A stretch of DNA of 64,000 bases from Theristus sp. LFF4_11. Its lineage: Eukaryota; Nematoda; Chromadorea; Monhysterida; Xyalidae. The stretch spans positions 24,244 to 88,243 of the forward strand of contig JASANC010000992.1 in the NCBI GenBank assembly GCA_030248135.1. The letters are read 5' to 3'. Positions 10,335 through 24,000 of the stretch are shown here, one piece after another (the stretch's first letter is position 1; the number at the start of each line of letters is the position of its first letter). The position numbers and the translations under genes are program-made. Below the pieces are notes generated by a model. The model made no database searches and was not told where the DNA came from. It worked only from the letters and a program-made list of their open reading frames with translations.

Positions 10335-12793
10335 GTTTCCTTTTCAATAGTGATCGACGGCGATATTTGTTGTTCCGTAAATGGTGCATTTTTGGTTTTT
10401 GATTGATATGTTCACATATTGCCAAAGAACATGCACTGGCAATTGATTTTTTTCTTATTCCTCCCTCACACCCGGTATAGTTTTCATTTTCGACACATGC
10501 GGTGTGGTCGTTTTTCTGGTTCAGCGACTCAGTGTACGCCTGTAGACCGTAAATTAGTTTCGAGCTTGACGCGGCGATTCAAAATCGCCGCTCAGTGACC
10601 TTGAGATGTTTCGGTTTTCTTCGCCATACTAGTGCTGTTTCATAACCAAACATTGGTGTTTCGTTCGTTTCATTGTTTCATTGCTTCATTTTCTGTATAT
10701 GTAGTTAGTTTGCCAATTTTTCTGGCAATCTGTGAAGTATTAAAAGTATCTTACCCACAATTAAAATAAAAGCCCAGGTCAAAAAATTTGCTCATTCTAG
10801 AGATCGGACCGAGATCACACACTGCGTCTTTGCTGTTCGCATTTGCTTCAGACAATATCATAATCAAATTCTCCAGGTATCAGCCTTGGCATCTCTAACT
10901 CAGCAGTTTGACAGAGTTTGTTGCTCCCAATTTGATTTCTGACTGTGCAACAAAATCCCTCACCATTTTCCGAGATTTACGTTGATCGCGTGGTCGTTGT
11001 TATTAGAGCGGCTTCAGAAGTCGCTGTGGTAAAGACACCAACTGTATGACAGGACAGGTGACCCGGGCAAACGCCGCGACAAGTCGATGCCGCGCGGTCA
11101 AGCGGGTGCCGTGTGGCGGGAGGTCGCAATGAGCAGTTGCGCAACCACCTGTACCCATAATTCCCAGCAGGTGCGCGCACCATGTTACCGCAATGCGTTC
11201 GCCAGTCCAAAACCGGCACATTCTGAGAGCGCGCAAGCATGCAACGTTTCTTGCATGTTTTCATCAGCGATACAAACTATGCACGATCGCAGTAACAAAA
11301 TCACGTGCCGGTCCTTGGTTGATATATTAGTTGGAAACCTCCTCACTTTCGAATGGGTTCGGTCGTGTACTTAGAATATTCGGGGCTGGGCCAGCACATA
11401 ACATTCGCATGTGTGTGTATGTGTACGGTTCCCGAGAGGCGCTTTTCGCTCTCTGCTTACACGCTGGACCTTCAACTTACTTATACTTTCATTCTCATAT
11501 GTTTCTCCCCGCTCACATATGTTTTTTATAGCTTTCAGTAAGTCCGCAACGTTGTGCGATGTCACAGTGACTCTGCCATTTTTTTGCTTTTTGGTGTCCA
11601 AAGTTAGCCGTGTATTGAAAATGTGCATGAGCACATACAGTATGTATGCAACTGCTCTTTCATCTCTGTATGCTGCTCTGCTCTTGCATATATTGCATTT
11701 CAGTGGGTTCGGGCGGGTATTATCGGGTTCCAAAAGATGCATCGCGCGCAAAAGCATATGGAAATTCATAACCTCGCATCCTTTTGTTGGGAAACTGTGT
11801 GGACTGAAAAAGCGAGATGTTTTGAGAACATGATGGATATACACCACAGAAAAAACCAGTCGGATTGAATCTTTTATTCACGACACTTGAACCGACAGAA
11901 TATGCCCTTGTAACCTCTGTATTTGCTCCATGAAATAAACAGAATTGTGTTTTAGTGCAGAATAAAAGAGCCAAATGCTGTGTGTGTTTTTTGTTAGGCG
12001 TGCTCAAGTAGTGGCAATGGTCGTTAAAGTTGTTTTTCCGAATGTTTGAGTTTGAGCAAAAAATCTGCGCCAGAGCAGCAGATACCGCAAACTGGAGTTT
12101 TTTGCAACACCCTGTGACGTCTCTGAATAATACAGAGCACTCTTGGTTTTCAACCTGAATCTGCAAAGGTCTAATCTGCGCAAATTTCAACTGTGTACAA
12201 AATCAACCCAAACACCACAAAACGCACAGAATTTCCCATTCCGGAACAACTCAGTGCCCTCAGAACGACCATGGTCGTCAGAAGCGAAATTCAGAGCTGT
12301 AATTTGAGTTTGAATTGCGATTTTTTATTACCGCCCACGGTGATGGTGTGTATGTGTGGTGTTTCAAAAATGTGTCCAGTCTAGAAGCGAAAAGCCACTG
12401 AATAAAATGCTGGTGCAGTTTCAAAACGACTGCTTCACCGTTAGATCTTCATGCTATTTCGAAAATGTTGAAACAACATGCATATTGAAGAAAACATTCA
12501 TGTACAGTATGATAGTGGATTTTTCAAACAAACCATTATTTTTTCCATTCAACCGAACTCGGTATATGTTCACATTTGGTGTTTGATCGAATCTCATAAA
12601 TTTCTCTCGCAACAGAAGAAATTTACTGGGCGGAAGAAACAGCGAAAAATAATTTGCATTCGTGCTAGTCTAAAAAACACCATTTTTTAGTACTTTTTTA
12701 TTAGTGTCGATTCATTGTGTTCCTGCCTGTGCTACTGCCGCAAGTCGAGCATGAAATTCAACATATCATTCGATTATTTTCCGCCTGGATATA

Positions 12794-12953
12794 CAGTCTG
12801 TCTGTAAATTATATGCAGCTAGCTGATTGGTTGGTTGCACACATGCACCATGTGATGCGTGCATTCTGCACAGGCATAATGGGGGAGGCAGAGTCTGACT
12901 TGCACGTTCAATCAATCAGCTAAGTTGTATATATAAATTTTACAAATGGACTG
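12794..12953. mobile_element. 160-bp MITE flanked by TA, copy 3
   Basis: TA at 12792-12793 and 12954-12955 flanks ends CAGTCTGTCTGTAAATT and AAATTTTACAAATGGACTG. An inner AGCTAGCTGATTG pairs with CAATCAGCTAAGTT. Similar to 4702-4865 and 6815-6983. Confidence 0.7.
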
Positions 12954-15110
12954 TATTTACACACACTAAACACCATACAACGTTGAAACGAACTACAAGC
13001 GCGCGCGCTTCCTGCTTGTTTTTCCGGCGCCCGGTGTTTCGGCACACCAGTAGATAGAGTTTTGGAGTTCAGAGGCACAACTGAAAATAGTGGTTTGTAG
13101 TGTGTGGCGCATTGTTTGTTTGTTTGTTTGTTTGTTTGTACAAGTGCAACTCGTTCTACTACTGACTGTTCAATAGTGCGCGCTCCCGCATTTTCGTCTT
13201 GTCAGCGCGCTCCAGCGCTAAGTTGGCCGCACCAATCAGCCTAGCAGCCATATGCAGAGTGGCATTTGGGCAGCTGCTCTCACACAGTGCTGCCGTATGA
13301 TCGGTCGACAAATGGGTTGAGTTGATATTGTCGTTTTCGCCATTGGTTAATTTGGTAGTACAGTTTGGCAAATAAACATTTTTTTGCTGATAAAAGAGCG
13401 TTTGAAACTCCGATGACTAATCACTCGCTCACAATAACGTACACTGCATAATGTTGCACAGCCAGAAACAAAACAAGTGCGTGGTCTTCAAACTGAGACT
13501 TCACCATTACGACTTGTTGAGTGCGTGGCATGTGTTGTGCTACATATTATATAAATTACGTTGTTCGACAAACATGTGCAAATTATAGCAAATTATAAAG
13601 CGCGTTTGCCAATTTTCAAGACCAAACAAAATCCAAAGCTTGCTGTGTGGCATGAGCGATACCTGCCATCCCCTCAAAGTACATACATGCCCGTTCACAA
13701 TACAAATCGTGCATATATAACACTTACATGGTTCACTGGGCGCACACACTTTCTCAGCAACATGAAAGAGCAATGCAAAATATATATTGAAATGCACACA
13801 CACAGACACACGCACAGTGTACACACACAGACATTGCAGATGCACACAATGCTTTCGCGCAAAAGCAAAGCAAAAGCTTGAAAGCACTTTTCAGTTGAAA
13901 TCTGGAGTAGTGTGCATTCTTCGTGGCATATGCCTGCTAGTTTCGGCGCAGCCACTCTCTGCCCGGTTTTTCTATGGTTTATTTCCCTCAGTACGCGCGA
14001 TCTTTTGGTGCTCTGGGCTTGTTTGCCGGACGCTGACACATGCACGCGTTTGCGCGCATTTATGCCGCAACAGCAACAACAACAACAGTTGTCATTGTAT
14101 TTTGTAGTTTTGTGTGTTTCTGTTTGTTAGCTAGCCACTGTTGTTGTTGCATTGTCTGGACACTTGCTCTGTTTGTTTTGGAGTCCTTCGGAGTTGTGTC
14201 TGTGTGTGTATGGTTGTTTTTTGTGCACATGTTTTCTGGGGCGCATCATCATGCGTTCTCGATGAGAACATCCGGTGAACAAACAAATCACTTGACAAAT
14301 TTGTTCAGCAGCCACGGGGCAGCTGAACAAAATCGTGAAAAAATGTCGAAATTTGTTCAGTAGACGTTCTCAACAATGCTTAATGCAGTTTTTTTGCTTC
14401 ATGAATGTGAACACTGAAGTGCCGCTGCATGAACTGATGCTGACGCTTCATGCTACATGAATGGCGCTTTAGCATTCTGATGTGGTGACTCTGAGCGTGG
14501 TAGACCGCTCCGCTTTTTTTCTTGCACGGTCATTTTTTTGGTTGCAAAAATAAGATTCTGGACATCACATCATTTTTTGCGTGAATGCTTTTAGTTTTTT
14601 TGTGTCCACATTCTTTTATCAGGAGAATAAAGTATCCGTGTTTTTTTGCACGATCTTCGCCAAATTCAATTTCCATTTTTACCGCGCATATAAAAGACTG
14701 TTGCATTTTTCCACACATAATGTGCACGCATGAATTTGTGTGAGTGTATACCCTTGTGCCTTCATAATGTAAGTTTGTAAAAATGGTACACAAACAATAA
14801 TTTCCTGAATATGCTACCATACAATGGTCTCTTTCCTGAAGTTCAAAACCGTACAATACGTGCGGTGCTTGCCTGTCAGAGGAAAAAAGCGCTGTTTGAA
14901 CATATCATTATAACAAGTAAAAAAACGAGTTATAACTCACTGTTATTTTTTATCACTTTCAGGGGTACAGGAGAGCTTCAGTTATCCCCGCTGGCTGCTT
15001 TTTTCTGAACTGAGTGACCGAGAAAAAAACTTTCTTTGCACTTGAAAAAAACAAATTTTCGTGTTGAGCAGCACAAAATTAGCAGTCATGTAACGAGCGT
15101 TGATTAGTCA

Positions 15111-15285
15111 GTGTCACGCAGACCCCGCCCGATGTTGTGGTGTACCACGGAGCGCGGCCCGCAAACCGGGCGCTGCAATTGAAGCCCCGTGGAAAGTGTA
15201 CAATAGTGTGGAGCTAGTATGTAAAAAAAATGCTGTCATTGCCCGCGCGTGGTACACCACGGCATTGCGCGGGTCTGGGTGTCAC
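15111..15285. mobile_element. 175-bp GC-rich MITE
   Basis: GTGTCACGCAGACCCCGCCC at the left is mirrored by GCGCGGGTCTGGGTGTCAC at the right. Inside, GTGGTGTACCACG pairs with CGTGGTACACCACGGC. No second copy is present in the window and no coding capacity was seen. Confidence 0.65.
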
Positions 15286-15914
15286 ACACACGCAGCTTCG
15301 TAATATGTTATCATTTTCTTTTGTTGTTGCACTTGCGAGTTTCCAGTTCCAACTGAAGTTGCCAGCACGTGTTTTTTATTAGTCGTCTTCGGCTTGTTTC
15401 CGCTTTTGTAGCATAACATTTCCGGTGCCTAATTTCAGGCGTAATTGATAGCGTCATGCTCATGCTCACTTGGAGTATGTAGTTTGTCTGAATAATTCTC
15501 TCAGCATCGGAATCGAAATACGGACTTTATTGGCAGTGGAAATTAAAAGCATAACGGGCAATTGGTGAAAATAAATTTACTTACTTGTTGAAATCAACTG
15601 CATCGATTGACAACACTGAAAATGCGGTAGTAAATTGGCAACACGTGAACAATCGTGTGCGTGTGTCCGTGTGTGTCTGCTTGACATTCCACTCCAACCG
15701 CAGTTTGGTTGGGCAACTTGAGGCAATTCCGCTCGCCGACCCGTCGCCAGCCAGTTTCCTGCCAATTCCTAAAATTCCGATAGACATTATATTGACTGAA
15801 CTAATATAACATGGTGTCAAAGAGCATATACGACGGCGACGCAACGAAATAACTGGCAGGAAAACTGAAATCTGAAATACCCAAAAACAAACAAAGACAA
15901 AACGCGCTTTGTGA

Positions 15915-17539
15915 ATGGGTAAATTCCGGGACGCCGTTCAGGTGGTCATTCGATTGATTCGTCGGAAAAAGGAGCAACCGGACCTGAACGATGCCAGCTA
16001 TCGCGAGGCGCCCTTCCTGGATGAAGTCTGGTGGAGTCCGAATGAGGACGAGGTATAGGTGTTTGTTTGGAACCTGTCACTTTTGTTTCGCAGAATACAG
16101 GGCTCGCGAGAAAAAGAACTCGGCAAGACAACATACATACTCAGCGACAAATGGGATGCTTGACTTTTACCAATAAACCGATACAATTGTTTTTAAGCAG
16201 CGTTCATATTTCGTGACGCCTAACTGCGGATGTTTCAACATGGCTACGCGTCACTACAGTCCAACTTTTTCGATACTCTTTCTTGAAGATTCCGGTCTTC
16301 TCGAGCCCATTTACGTCCAATAAAGATCCAATATGTCCGTTTCACCGCATATTGCGCACAGGTGGCATTGATCCGGCACACATGGCCGGCCGACGAAGAC
16401 GTCCAGGTACGTCTCGGTCAGGAGATACTCGGCTACATCCTCGAACGCTCAAAAACACACAAACTCTTATTCGGCGAGATCGCCAAGCACGGCAAAAAGT
16501 GGCGTCAATCGGTGGCGTTCCACCGGCAAGCGACCAAATTCAACGAGACGATCGACTTCGCCGTCGAGAATCTGTCGAGGCCTCGTAAGGTCGAGCGATT
16601 CCTGTTTGACATCGGTGCTGCACACTGCCGACTGTTGCCGATCGGATTCAAGGTTGGCGTTTTTTTGCTGGTGGTGGGCGACGCTTTTCAACTAACGTAA
16701 CGCGTGGCGTCAATATGGCGTAACGTGCGTCGTTATGTGTGGCGTAATGTGTGGCGCAATATGTGGCGTAATGTGTGGCGTAACGTGTGGCATAACGGGT
16801 GGCATAACGTGTGGCATAACGTGTGGCATAACGTGTGGCATAACGTGTGGCGTAACGTGTGGCGTAACGTGTGACGTAACGTGTGGCGTAGCGTGTGGCG
16901 TAGTGTGTGACGTAATGTGTGGCGTAATTGTGTGGCGTAATGTGTGGCGTGCCGTAATTGTGTGGCATAACGTGTGGCATAACGTGTGGCGTAACGTGTG
17001 GCATAACGTGTGGCATAACGTGTGGCGTAACGTGTGGCGTAACGTGTGACGTAACGTGTGGCGTAACGTGTGGCATAACGTGTGGCATAGCGTATGGCGT
17101 AATGTGTGACGTAACGTGTGGCGTAACGCGCGATGTAAATCTTGGCGCAACGTGTGGTGCTCTGTATGATGTGAAAGACGTGACAAACACTCTGTGTACA
17201 CACACACACACACACACAGAGTGTTTGTCACGTCTTTCATTTCATATTCATTTCAACAAAAAAAACGCAACCGCCAAAATCCATGCATCGCATGAGACGC
17301 AGGTGATTCACTGGGAACTCTGGAAGCCGGCCGTGATGCACTCGATGCAGCGCTACGTGACCGGCTCGCGGTTTCCGGAGATGTCCGACGAGGATCGCCG
17401 GTTCGTGTTGACTTTATGGGGCCACGTGGCCGTCTATATCACGCGCAAGATGTTCCTCGGCTTCTGCGACGCGTTTGCTGTGCTGGACTCGTATCTCGAG
17501 CGGACTGGCTATGACGTCAGCGCGATACACAACTCGTGA
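15915..17539 (+). CDS. Globin, 221 aa, three exons
   Basis: This encodes a haem-binding globin of the diverse nematode type; the likely role is oxygen or redox sensing or binding. Exons are 15915-16052, 16362-16652 and 17303-17539, all phase 0. After a basic N-terminal extension of about 45 residues comes helix A (VALIRHTWP), then KLLFGEIAKHG (B-C-CD region). Helix E follows (FHRQATKFNETIDFAVENL). The F helix contains the probable proximal histidine in IGAAHCRLLPIGFK, and exon 3 supplies helices G and H (VIHWELWKPAVM, then VLTLWGHVAVYITRKM). The distal E7 position looks like Gln rather than His. The intron after the F-G boundary carries a large minisatellite and a perfect hairpin. I cannot assign an ortholog. 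Confidence 0.9.
16688..17165 (+). repeat. 12-bp minisatellite (GTGTGGCGTAAC)n in globin intron 2
   Basis: About forty degenerate units alternating GTGTGGCGTAAC and GTGTGGCATAAC fill roughly 480 bp. Divergence is mostly at one position (G/A), with some TGACGT variants. Long open frames across this stretch (His/Thr-rich on minus, Cys/Gly-rich on plus) come from the 12-bp periodicity and are not genes. Confidence 0.9.
17172..17239. repeat. Perfect 26-bp inverted repeat around a (CA)n loop
   Basis: The arms 17172-17197 (TGAAAGACGTGACAAACA...) and 17214-17239 are exact reverse complements, separated by a 16-base CA-repeat loop. The hairpin closes the minisatellite in globin intron 2. Confidence 0.9.
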
Positions 17540-20500
17540 TGCATGTACATAATGATGATGAGCTTGCAGAGCGATCGTGTCTGTCCTGTAGTCGTGCTGA
17601 AGACGGAGCACTCGGTCTATTCAACACAGTAAAGCGGCATTCATGAAGTAAGTAACAGCACAGCGACGCGTCACCAACTAGTGCTTCATGAATGCCGCTT
17701 AATTTTACACAGTAAATACGGGAGACAATTCTCAATTATTCTCATTTTTGTTTCAACTAGTTTTAGAGTCTGTCAACGGCTGGAATTGTTCAGAGTGACA
17801 AAGAAATTTGGAAAAAAGAGAAACTTCAGTTTGTGCTCGTTTGCGTTTTATTTTTGCAGTGTCACCAACAAACACGCACGCACGCTGCTAGAAAACAGCA
17901 CTGTACACATTCGATAGTCAAATAGCGTGCCTGTGTGTTTGCTTGTGTATTGTGCGATATTACTGTGTTATAAAGCGGGTGCTCGGTCTTCACACTAGGA
18001 CTTCATCACTGAAAAAAATAAGTCAACAAATCAGTGCAATACTGAGAAAACAACGCACCAGCCAACCTTTTCACTTTCACGTAACGTGCTGAGAGAAAGA
18101 TTCGACAAACTGTTGAGTGACCACTGGCTTCGAAACATACCGTAAAGTCTTGCATATAAGGTCTCCTTATATAAATTTTAAAATCAAAAACATATGTGAT
18201 TGTTCTTATGAAAGTAGCTTCTGGATATTTGTTTGTTGAATAAGAAGCAGTGCACGCTGCTTCCACAAAAAAAACTGTTTTTTTTTCACCTAACACGTGA
18301 AACGTTGCGTAAATCGTCATTGTATTGTCATTGCAGCGTATTGCATTCGTATCGAACATAAGATACCCAGGAGCTCACGGTGGAACCTCGTTTTGCATTT
18401 TGTTGACTTCTTTTCTCAGCGATTGTTTTCAAGGATGCTGCTTTTGATGTCTTTTACTCCTGCTGTTTTTCTCCCGAGGTTTCTGAACAAGACTGATTAC
18501 TGATGACAGTGCAAGAGTCAAATCAAGCATGGTTCTTATCCAGTTCTCACAAAAACAACACTAACGATGTCCAAACTCAACTGATTTTTTGCTGTGAATA
18601 ATGCGAAAAAGTGTGCGATTCATGAATCATAATGCAGTTTCGTTTTTTTCTGTTATCGGTTCCGCAGTCCGCACACATGTTTGCCTGATCTTCCGCATGC
18701 AATATCTTGATTTTGCTCCGAAAGAATGTTTTTTTCGCTGTCGACTGATTTTCGACTTCTTTTTGGTGTTTTAGTAATGTTTCATACACACAGCTGTTGT
18801 AAATTTCCTGATTTTTTTCTTTTAAACTAGTGTTATTTTTTTACGTTTTTCTGGATCTTCGCAATTTTGTTTTGCAGTCAGGTCACGCCAAGTTTACAGT
18901 TTGATTTGCCTCAATTTTTTGATTTCCATTTGTGTCAATCATTTCGAAATTCGAACGGTTGGTTAGTCCAACACTTTATTGTGAGCCCGTCATGATTGGA
19001 TTACTGAATATCATTTTAAAAGTTGTAAGACGCATGTTGATGCGTTTTCTGGCGGTACACATTTTTTTGTTCTTGGTGGATTATAATAGCCTGTTTCTTA
19101 GTATCAAAAGAAGTTTCAGTAATTCAGATGAGAAATTTCAACCAATCAGGGATATTTGTTTGATATCAATAACATGGAACTAGTTATTTGATTGAAATAT
19201 TCTGCGGTCTAAAAAACAGGTTTCACCAAGAGCATTGAAAAGGTGTCCTTATGTTGCTAAATTGTCATTTTAATTTGGGTATCATATGCGTGGAAACAAT
19301 TCGCTGCAAGAAAATAATAAAAAATAGCCAAATTTTCGAAACGGTAAAGAATTTTATGTTCGAATGCGGTTAGAAAACAAATTCTTTTCAAAGTCATACT
19401 TTTCATTCTTTTTTGTCTCAGTGAAAGAACAAAGCTGCTTCTAGTTTCGGGGTAGTTTCCGTCATAATTGAATTTGCAATGGATTTCATTTTCATTCACG
19501 CGAAAAAAACTTGTCTCAGCGTCCGTTTAAGGCGATTTTGAAATCACCATCACAGAAAATTTCAGCTCTAAAATCACTCGTTTTATTTTTCACGAAACTT
19601 GGGGACCAAAATCAAATCAATCCTGAATAAAAATCAATCAAAACTAAAATCGACGCGACACTGAATCAGACATATACGCATTTGAAATCAGCAATCTGCA
19701 AAAAAGCAGAACAACGAAAGAAGATTTCACACAACATCGCGTAAAACTGAAAGTTCAGAGTTGCAAAAATCCACGTTTTTCCTCTCACGAAAAAATGTGA
19801 CGGTTCGTAAAATTCGATTCAGGTTCAACCTAAACTTCCATATCGTTACAAGCATGAAAAAAGCTAAAAGTCCACCAACCAAGCGCAAATAGGTTTTTGT
19901 TTCATTTTCAACAACAGAAACAAGCTAGATCCTTCAACATGGTTAACCATATGAATTAACAAAATAGATAACTTTTCGGACTGAAAACGAAACTGTTCAA
20001 CTTGTTTCTAAGAAACACAACAGTGGTGAAGAAACAACAAAGATACATTGTGCAAACCAGAAAATCACAATTCACAAATACAGGAAAAAAACATAGCACG
20101 GTGCTTGGATCATAGCTTTAAAATGCGAGAAACAATAAGTTAAAAAAAGCAACCAACCCCCACAGAAAACGTCTTGTAGGAAATCAGCAATAAAAACAAA
20201 CAACAGTTTGAGAACACGCAAAATCCGGTAAAAAACCATTCAAACAGAAAAAATGCGAAAACACGGGGGACTCAATCCGCATATCAAAAAAACGGAGGTG
20301 AAAACGACTAATTACTTTTCAACAAAACCAAGCCTTTTCTAAAACTCGAGCACAATTCAAGTCATTTGATTTCACCGGCGGTGGTGCAACAACAACAAAA
20401 ACAAATACACCGAACCAAACAACTATAGAACATCAACAGCCATCAGGCATAAAGTCACATTGATGCGAGAGACGTAGACACGTTGATGATGACATGAATG

Positions 20501-20740
20501 CGCGATTGTGCGAAACGTGACGCACTATTTTTTAAGCACACCACCGTTCATGCCGACGTCACTGATCGTACGCAGACGTTTTGTTTACATGAACGGCCGC
20601 TTTACAACATCAACACCTACAAAAGTATGCAATCTTCTCGAATCCAGCACCGTTTCAAACCGATTCATCATCGTCATTCCAATCAATCACTCAATGATCA
20701 AGCGTTTTTCACACAGAGCCCCATCCACGCGACCACCCAA
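17540..20740. other. Intergenic region between globin and PIAS genes
   Basis: The stretch is AT-rich. It holds a 72-bp foldback element at 17632-17703 (GCGGCATTCATGAAG mirrored by CTTCATGAATGCCGC). From about 19500 the plus strand becomes A-rich, as expected for the T-rich downstream region of the minus-strand PIAS gene. I see no supported gene. Confidence 0.55.
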
Positions 20741-20979
20741 TTACTGCTGATGCAGTCTGAACGCCGTCTGCGGCAGGTTACAGCGGTTCAACAGCTCCTC
20801 CATGTTCTTCTGTATCTGTCCGTTCCAGGAGGCCTGCACGCGAGCGGCCTGCGCGCGCGCCTGTCTGATCTGATCGGAACGGCTGAGCGACGAGCACGGC
20901 GACGACGTTGAACTGGTCACTGATGGCTGCTGCTGATGATGGGGCTGATGGGCGTAGTTGGCTGATGAGGTTGATGTGA

Positions 20980-21027
<48 letters not shown>

Positions 21028-24000
21028 GCTGTTGCTGTTGTTGTTGTTGTTGGCGCCGCGCGGCCTCCTGTCGCTCGCGATGCGTTTGGTAGACCTGCGT
21101 GTGCGCAACGGGAGAATGGTTGCACTGGTGCCTAGGGGGGAGGGTTAACTGGAGGTTGTGTCCCCCATAGTGACACGAGATCAATGACTCACTGGATGGG
21201 ATAATCGTGAACAGCGCCCATACGCGAAACCAATAAAACCCACCACTTTTTTGGCCCTTTTGATTGCTGAAAGTTGCCCGGGCGGAGGGAGAGCAATAAA
21301 CTGCAACATCGCAGAAAGTGACTTCACAACGAACCCATAGAGTGGCTGGTCTTCAGTCTTGTGGCGGTGACTCCAATATAGATCGTGGGCGACAACTATG
21401 GAGCGGGCCGCTGCAACGACCGGCAACCAATCAGCAAGCTACACTCGAACAGTTCGAAATTTCCACCGAAACAACCGTTTACCGGCTGCCGCTGTGTGCC
21501 ATAGACAATCGACGGCTCACTGTAGCCGCCACCCGCATAACCGTACAGCGTGCTGTCGTAGTCTCCGGTGAGCCGCCTGTCCGGCCAGCCATTGCTGACA
21601 GCCGCTGACGGGATCGCGTGATAGACGGTCGACTGTGGACTGCTGGCGCACTGCGGCTGCTCGAGCGGCATCGTGAAGCCGAGACCGGCCGTGGAATGAT
21701 CGCTGTAGAATGACGGCGACAGCTGGCTGGTGCTGGTTGTCTGGAAATGGTAGATCGCGTTTGGGCGCTGGCGTTTTTTTGGTTTGAAACGTCGCTTTGC
21801 TTATTTTTGGCCGTTCGTTAAGGTGACAGAGGATTCTCATTCTTTGTCAACGGAACTTTTCAGGGTTTCTCGCATTTGAATTCTGGAGACGTCGAAAACG
21901 ATTCAGTTTCAAGTTTTGCTCCGATACTTTCCGCCATTAAACACATCATATGGGCAACATCAAGCACGTCGTATGCAGGTTACATTTTCTGCCATCTGCA
22001 CATTTTTATATCAACAAAACGTTTCAGTTATCGCTAATATTGCGCTAAATGGTTGCACTTTTTCAGAAACCACAGTTCACAAAATGCAACATCTGAAACT
22101 TTTTTCATCATCAATATAGCGCTCTGTTTGCAGTTTCGCCAAGTAGACGCATACCGCGATGTCCCGCTCGTGTGTAGTCAGCGTGCGACAGACACCAGGC
22201 AGACTACAGTCCTGCCGCCCGTCACCGAAATCTCGTGTTTTAAAGAAACTCATAACTATGAGAAGCATCTTTCATTCTGCGTGCGACACCAGCAAACCAT
22301 GGAAGCAGAATCACGCAAAACGCAAATCACGATCACATGCACTCACCGGTTGCTGCTGCTGGTAAGTGTACCGAGTGGAGCACGCAGAGCTGGCCGCCAC
22401 CGTCAACAGGTCCTGAGTTGTTGAATTTCGTTTTTTGAAAATTATTCATTTACTCCGATTTTCACTGTTTTACAATAACAGAATCAAATGCCAAAAACTG
22501 TGGGTGTCGACAAAATACGACATCTACCGTAATCGGCATATCGGTCTCGACACGAACCTTTGTAATCGTCAGATGGGAAATTATCGGATGGTAAAAAGAA
22601 TAATAATATTTATCTAAACGAAGTTACTGAGATATCGTTCTTAACGACCAAGAAAGCAGACTGCAGCGAGATCGTGCCAAGACCGGATGCAGTAAATACC
22701 CGTAATCCGTGCGCGGCTACAACTTTGACAATAATACCAATTCAGAAAACCCGTGTTTTGTTTAGAATTTGGTGTGAATTTAAAATTTGCAAGCAGATAA
22801 TGTGGACAGAAAAGATGACTGACAAACGTAATGCAGAACATGCCAAGTCGTCAAACAGTTGCTTGAATTGAAAAGCGGAAAATCTTTTTTCCCCAACAAA
22901 TCAGAAACAAATGAAGAAGTTCGTGGCATATGATTAACGGACAGGATAAAGGCACTTCTCACTAGAAACAAAGTTTTTGTTTCCCAAGTTATAATAACCC
23001 AAAGTTTATCACAGAGCGACAATAGAAAAAATGCTGTTTTTGCAGCAGCAGATGTTTTTTCTATGGAACAGAACAAACAATAGGGTCATTGAGCTTACGT
23101 TGTAAAGTCGAACGAATTCATCAGCGTTGGTTTGCTGTACAAAATCAAACAAAAACCTTGTTGAGTAGAAAACCCCCTGTAGATTTAGCAAAAAACGGTT
23201 TCCTCTTCATAAGATAAACTGATAAATTCGATCCTTCACCACCATCTACTCTTAGCGACCATTGAAGCACTTGTGTTTCAAATTTCGAAAAAAAAAACTG
23301 ACGCAGATATTGCGCGGGCGTTTCATCAATTCATTCAGGGGCACCAGTGGTGGTGTAGCACTATTGGACTGCTAAGCGTTTATGAAACTGGCCCCTGGAG
23401 TAGCAAGCGTTGACAAAAACTTACTCCAGGGGTCAGCAGCAGACGCACCACAGCAGCCGCAAATCATCGAACGGGTACGATGCTCGGCACCCAAACGCAA
23501 GCAACAAAGTTAACCCCGCCCCGCGAACCTGCAACTGCTGCTGTGAGACGCTGGCGAGTGTGGCGCCCGTCAGTCCGTACGACTGCATTGCTCTGTTCAG
23601 GAGTTCGTGCGCTCGCGCGTCCAGTGAACTCGAGGCGGTCGACGACACGTCGGGCGACGCCGCGACGACGAGGTTGCTGTTGAGCTGGTCGAGGTGCTGC
23701 TGCAGCTGCTGGCGGCGCTCGTGCAGCGAGACGCGCTCGGATGCCTGCGCAAACGTGCAAGTTATCGCTGGCGATGGCATTCGATGGGTTCAAACTACGA
23801 AGACTTTCTCAAAAAGGGGACTACAGTGCAGCGCACACTTGCTGAGGGCTGTTTCGAGGCGGAGCACTATGAAAACTATTAGATCGCTATTTCCCAGACA
23901 TCTTCCAGTGTTGGACAAAAGCAGATTATCCGATTGCCCAAACAGAAACTAAAAAAACAACAACAAACGCTAGATCGAGCAAAACGTTCCGAATGCATGA

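Larger units (their letters stand above)
10335..15914. other. Gene-poor stretch with scattered repeats
   Basis: I found no exon set with consistent frame and splice sites. The stretch holds a half copy of the CTGCGACTC MITE (about 10525-10605), a TA-flanked MITE (12794-12953), a short (TTTG)n run near 13120, a foldback relative (about 14372-14470) and a GC-rich inverted-repeat element (15111-15285). Open frames here are AT-rich and end at random stops. Confidence 0.6.

Noticed and set aside
16648..17240. Long His/Thr-rich and Cys/Gly-rich frames in several phases
   Set aside because: Produced by the 12-bp periodicity of the globin intron minisatellite; the flanking globin exons fix this as intron.
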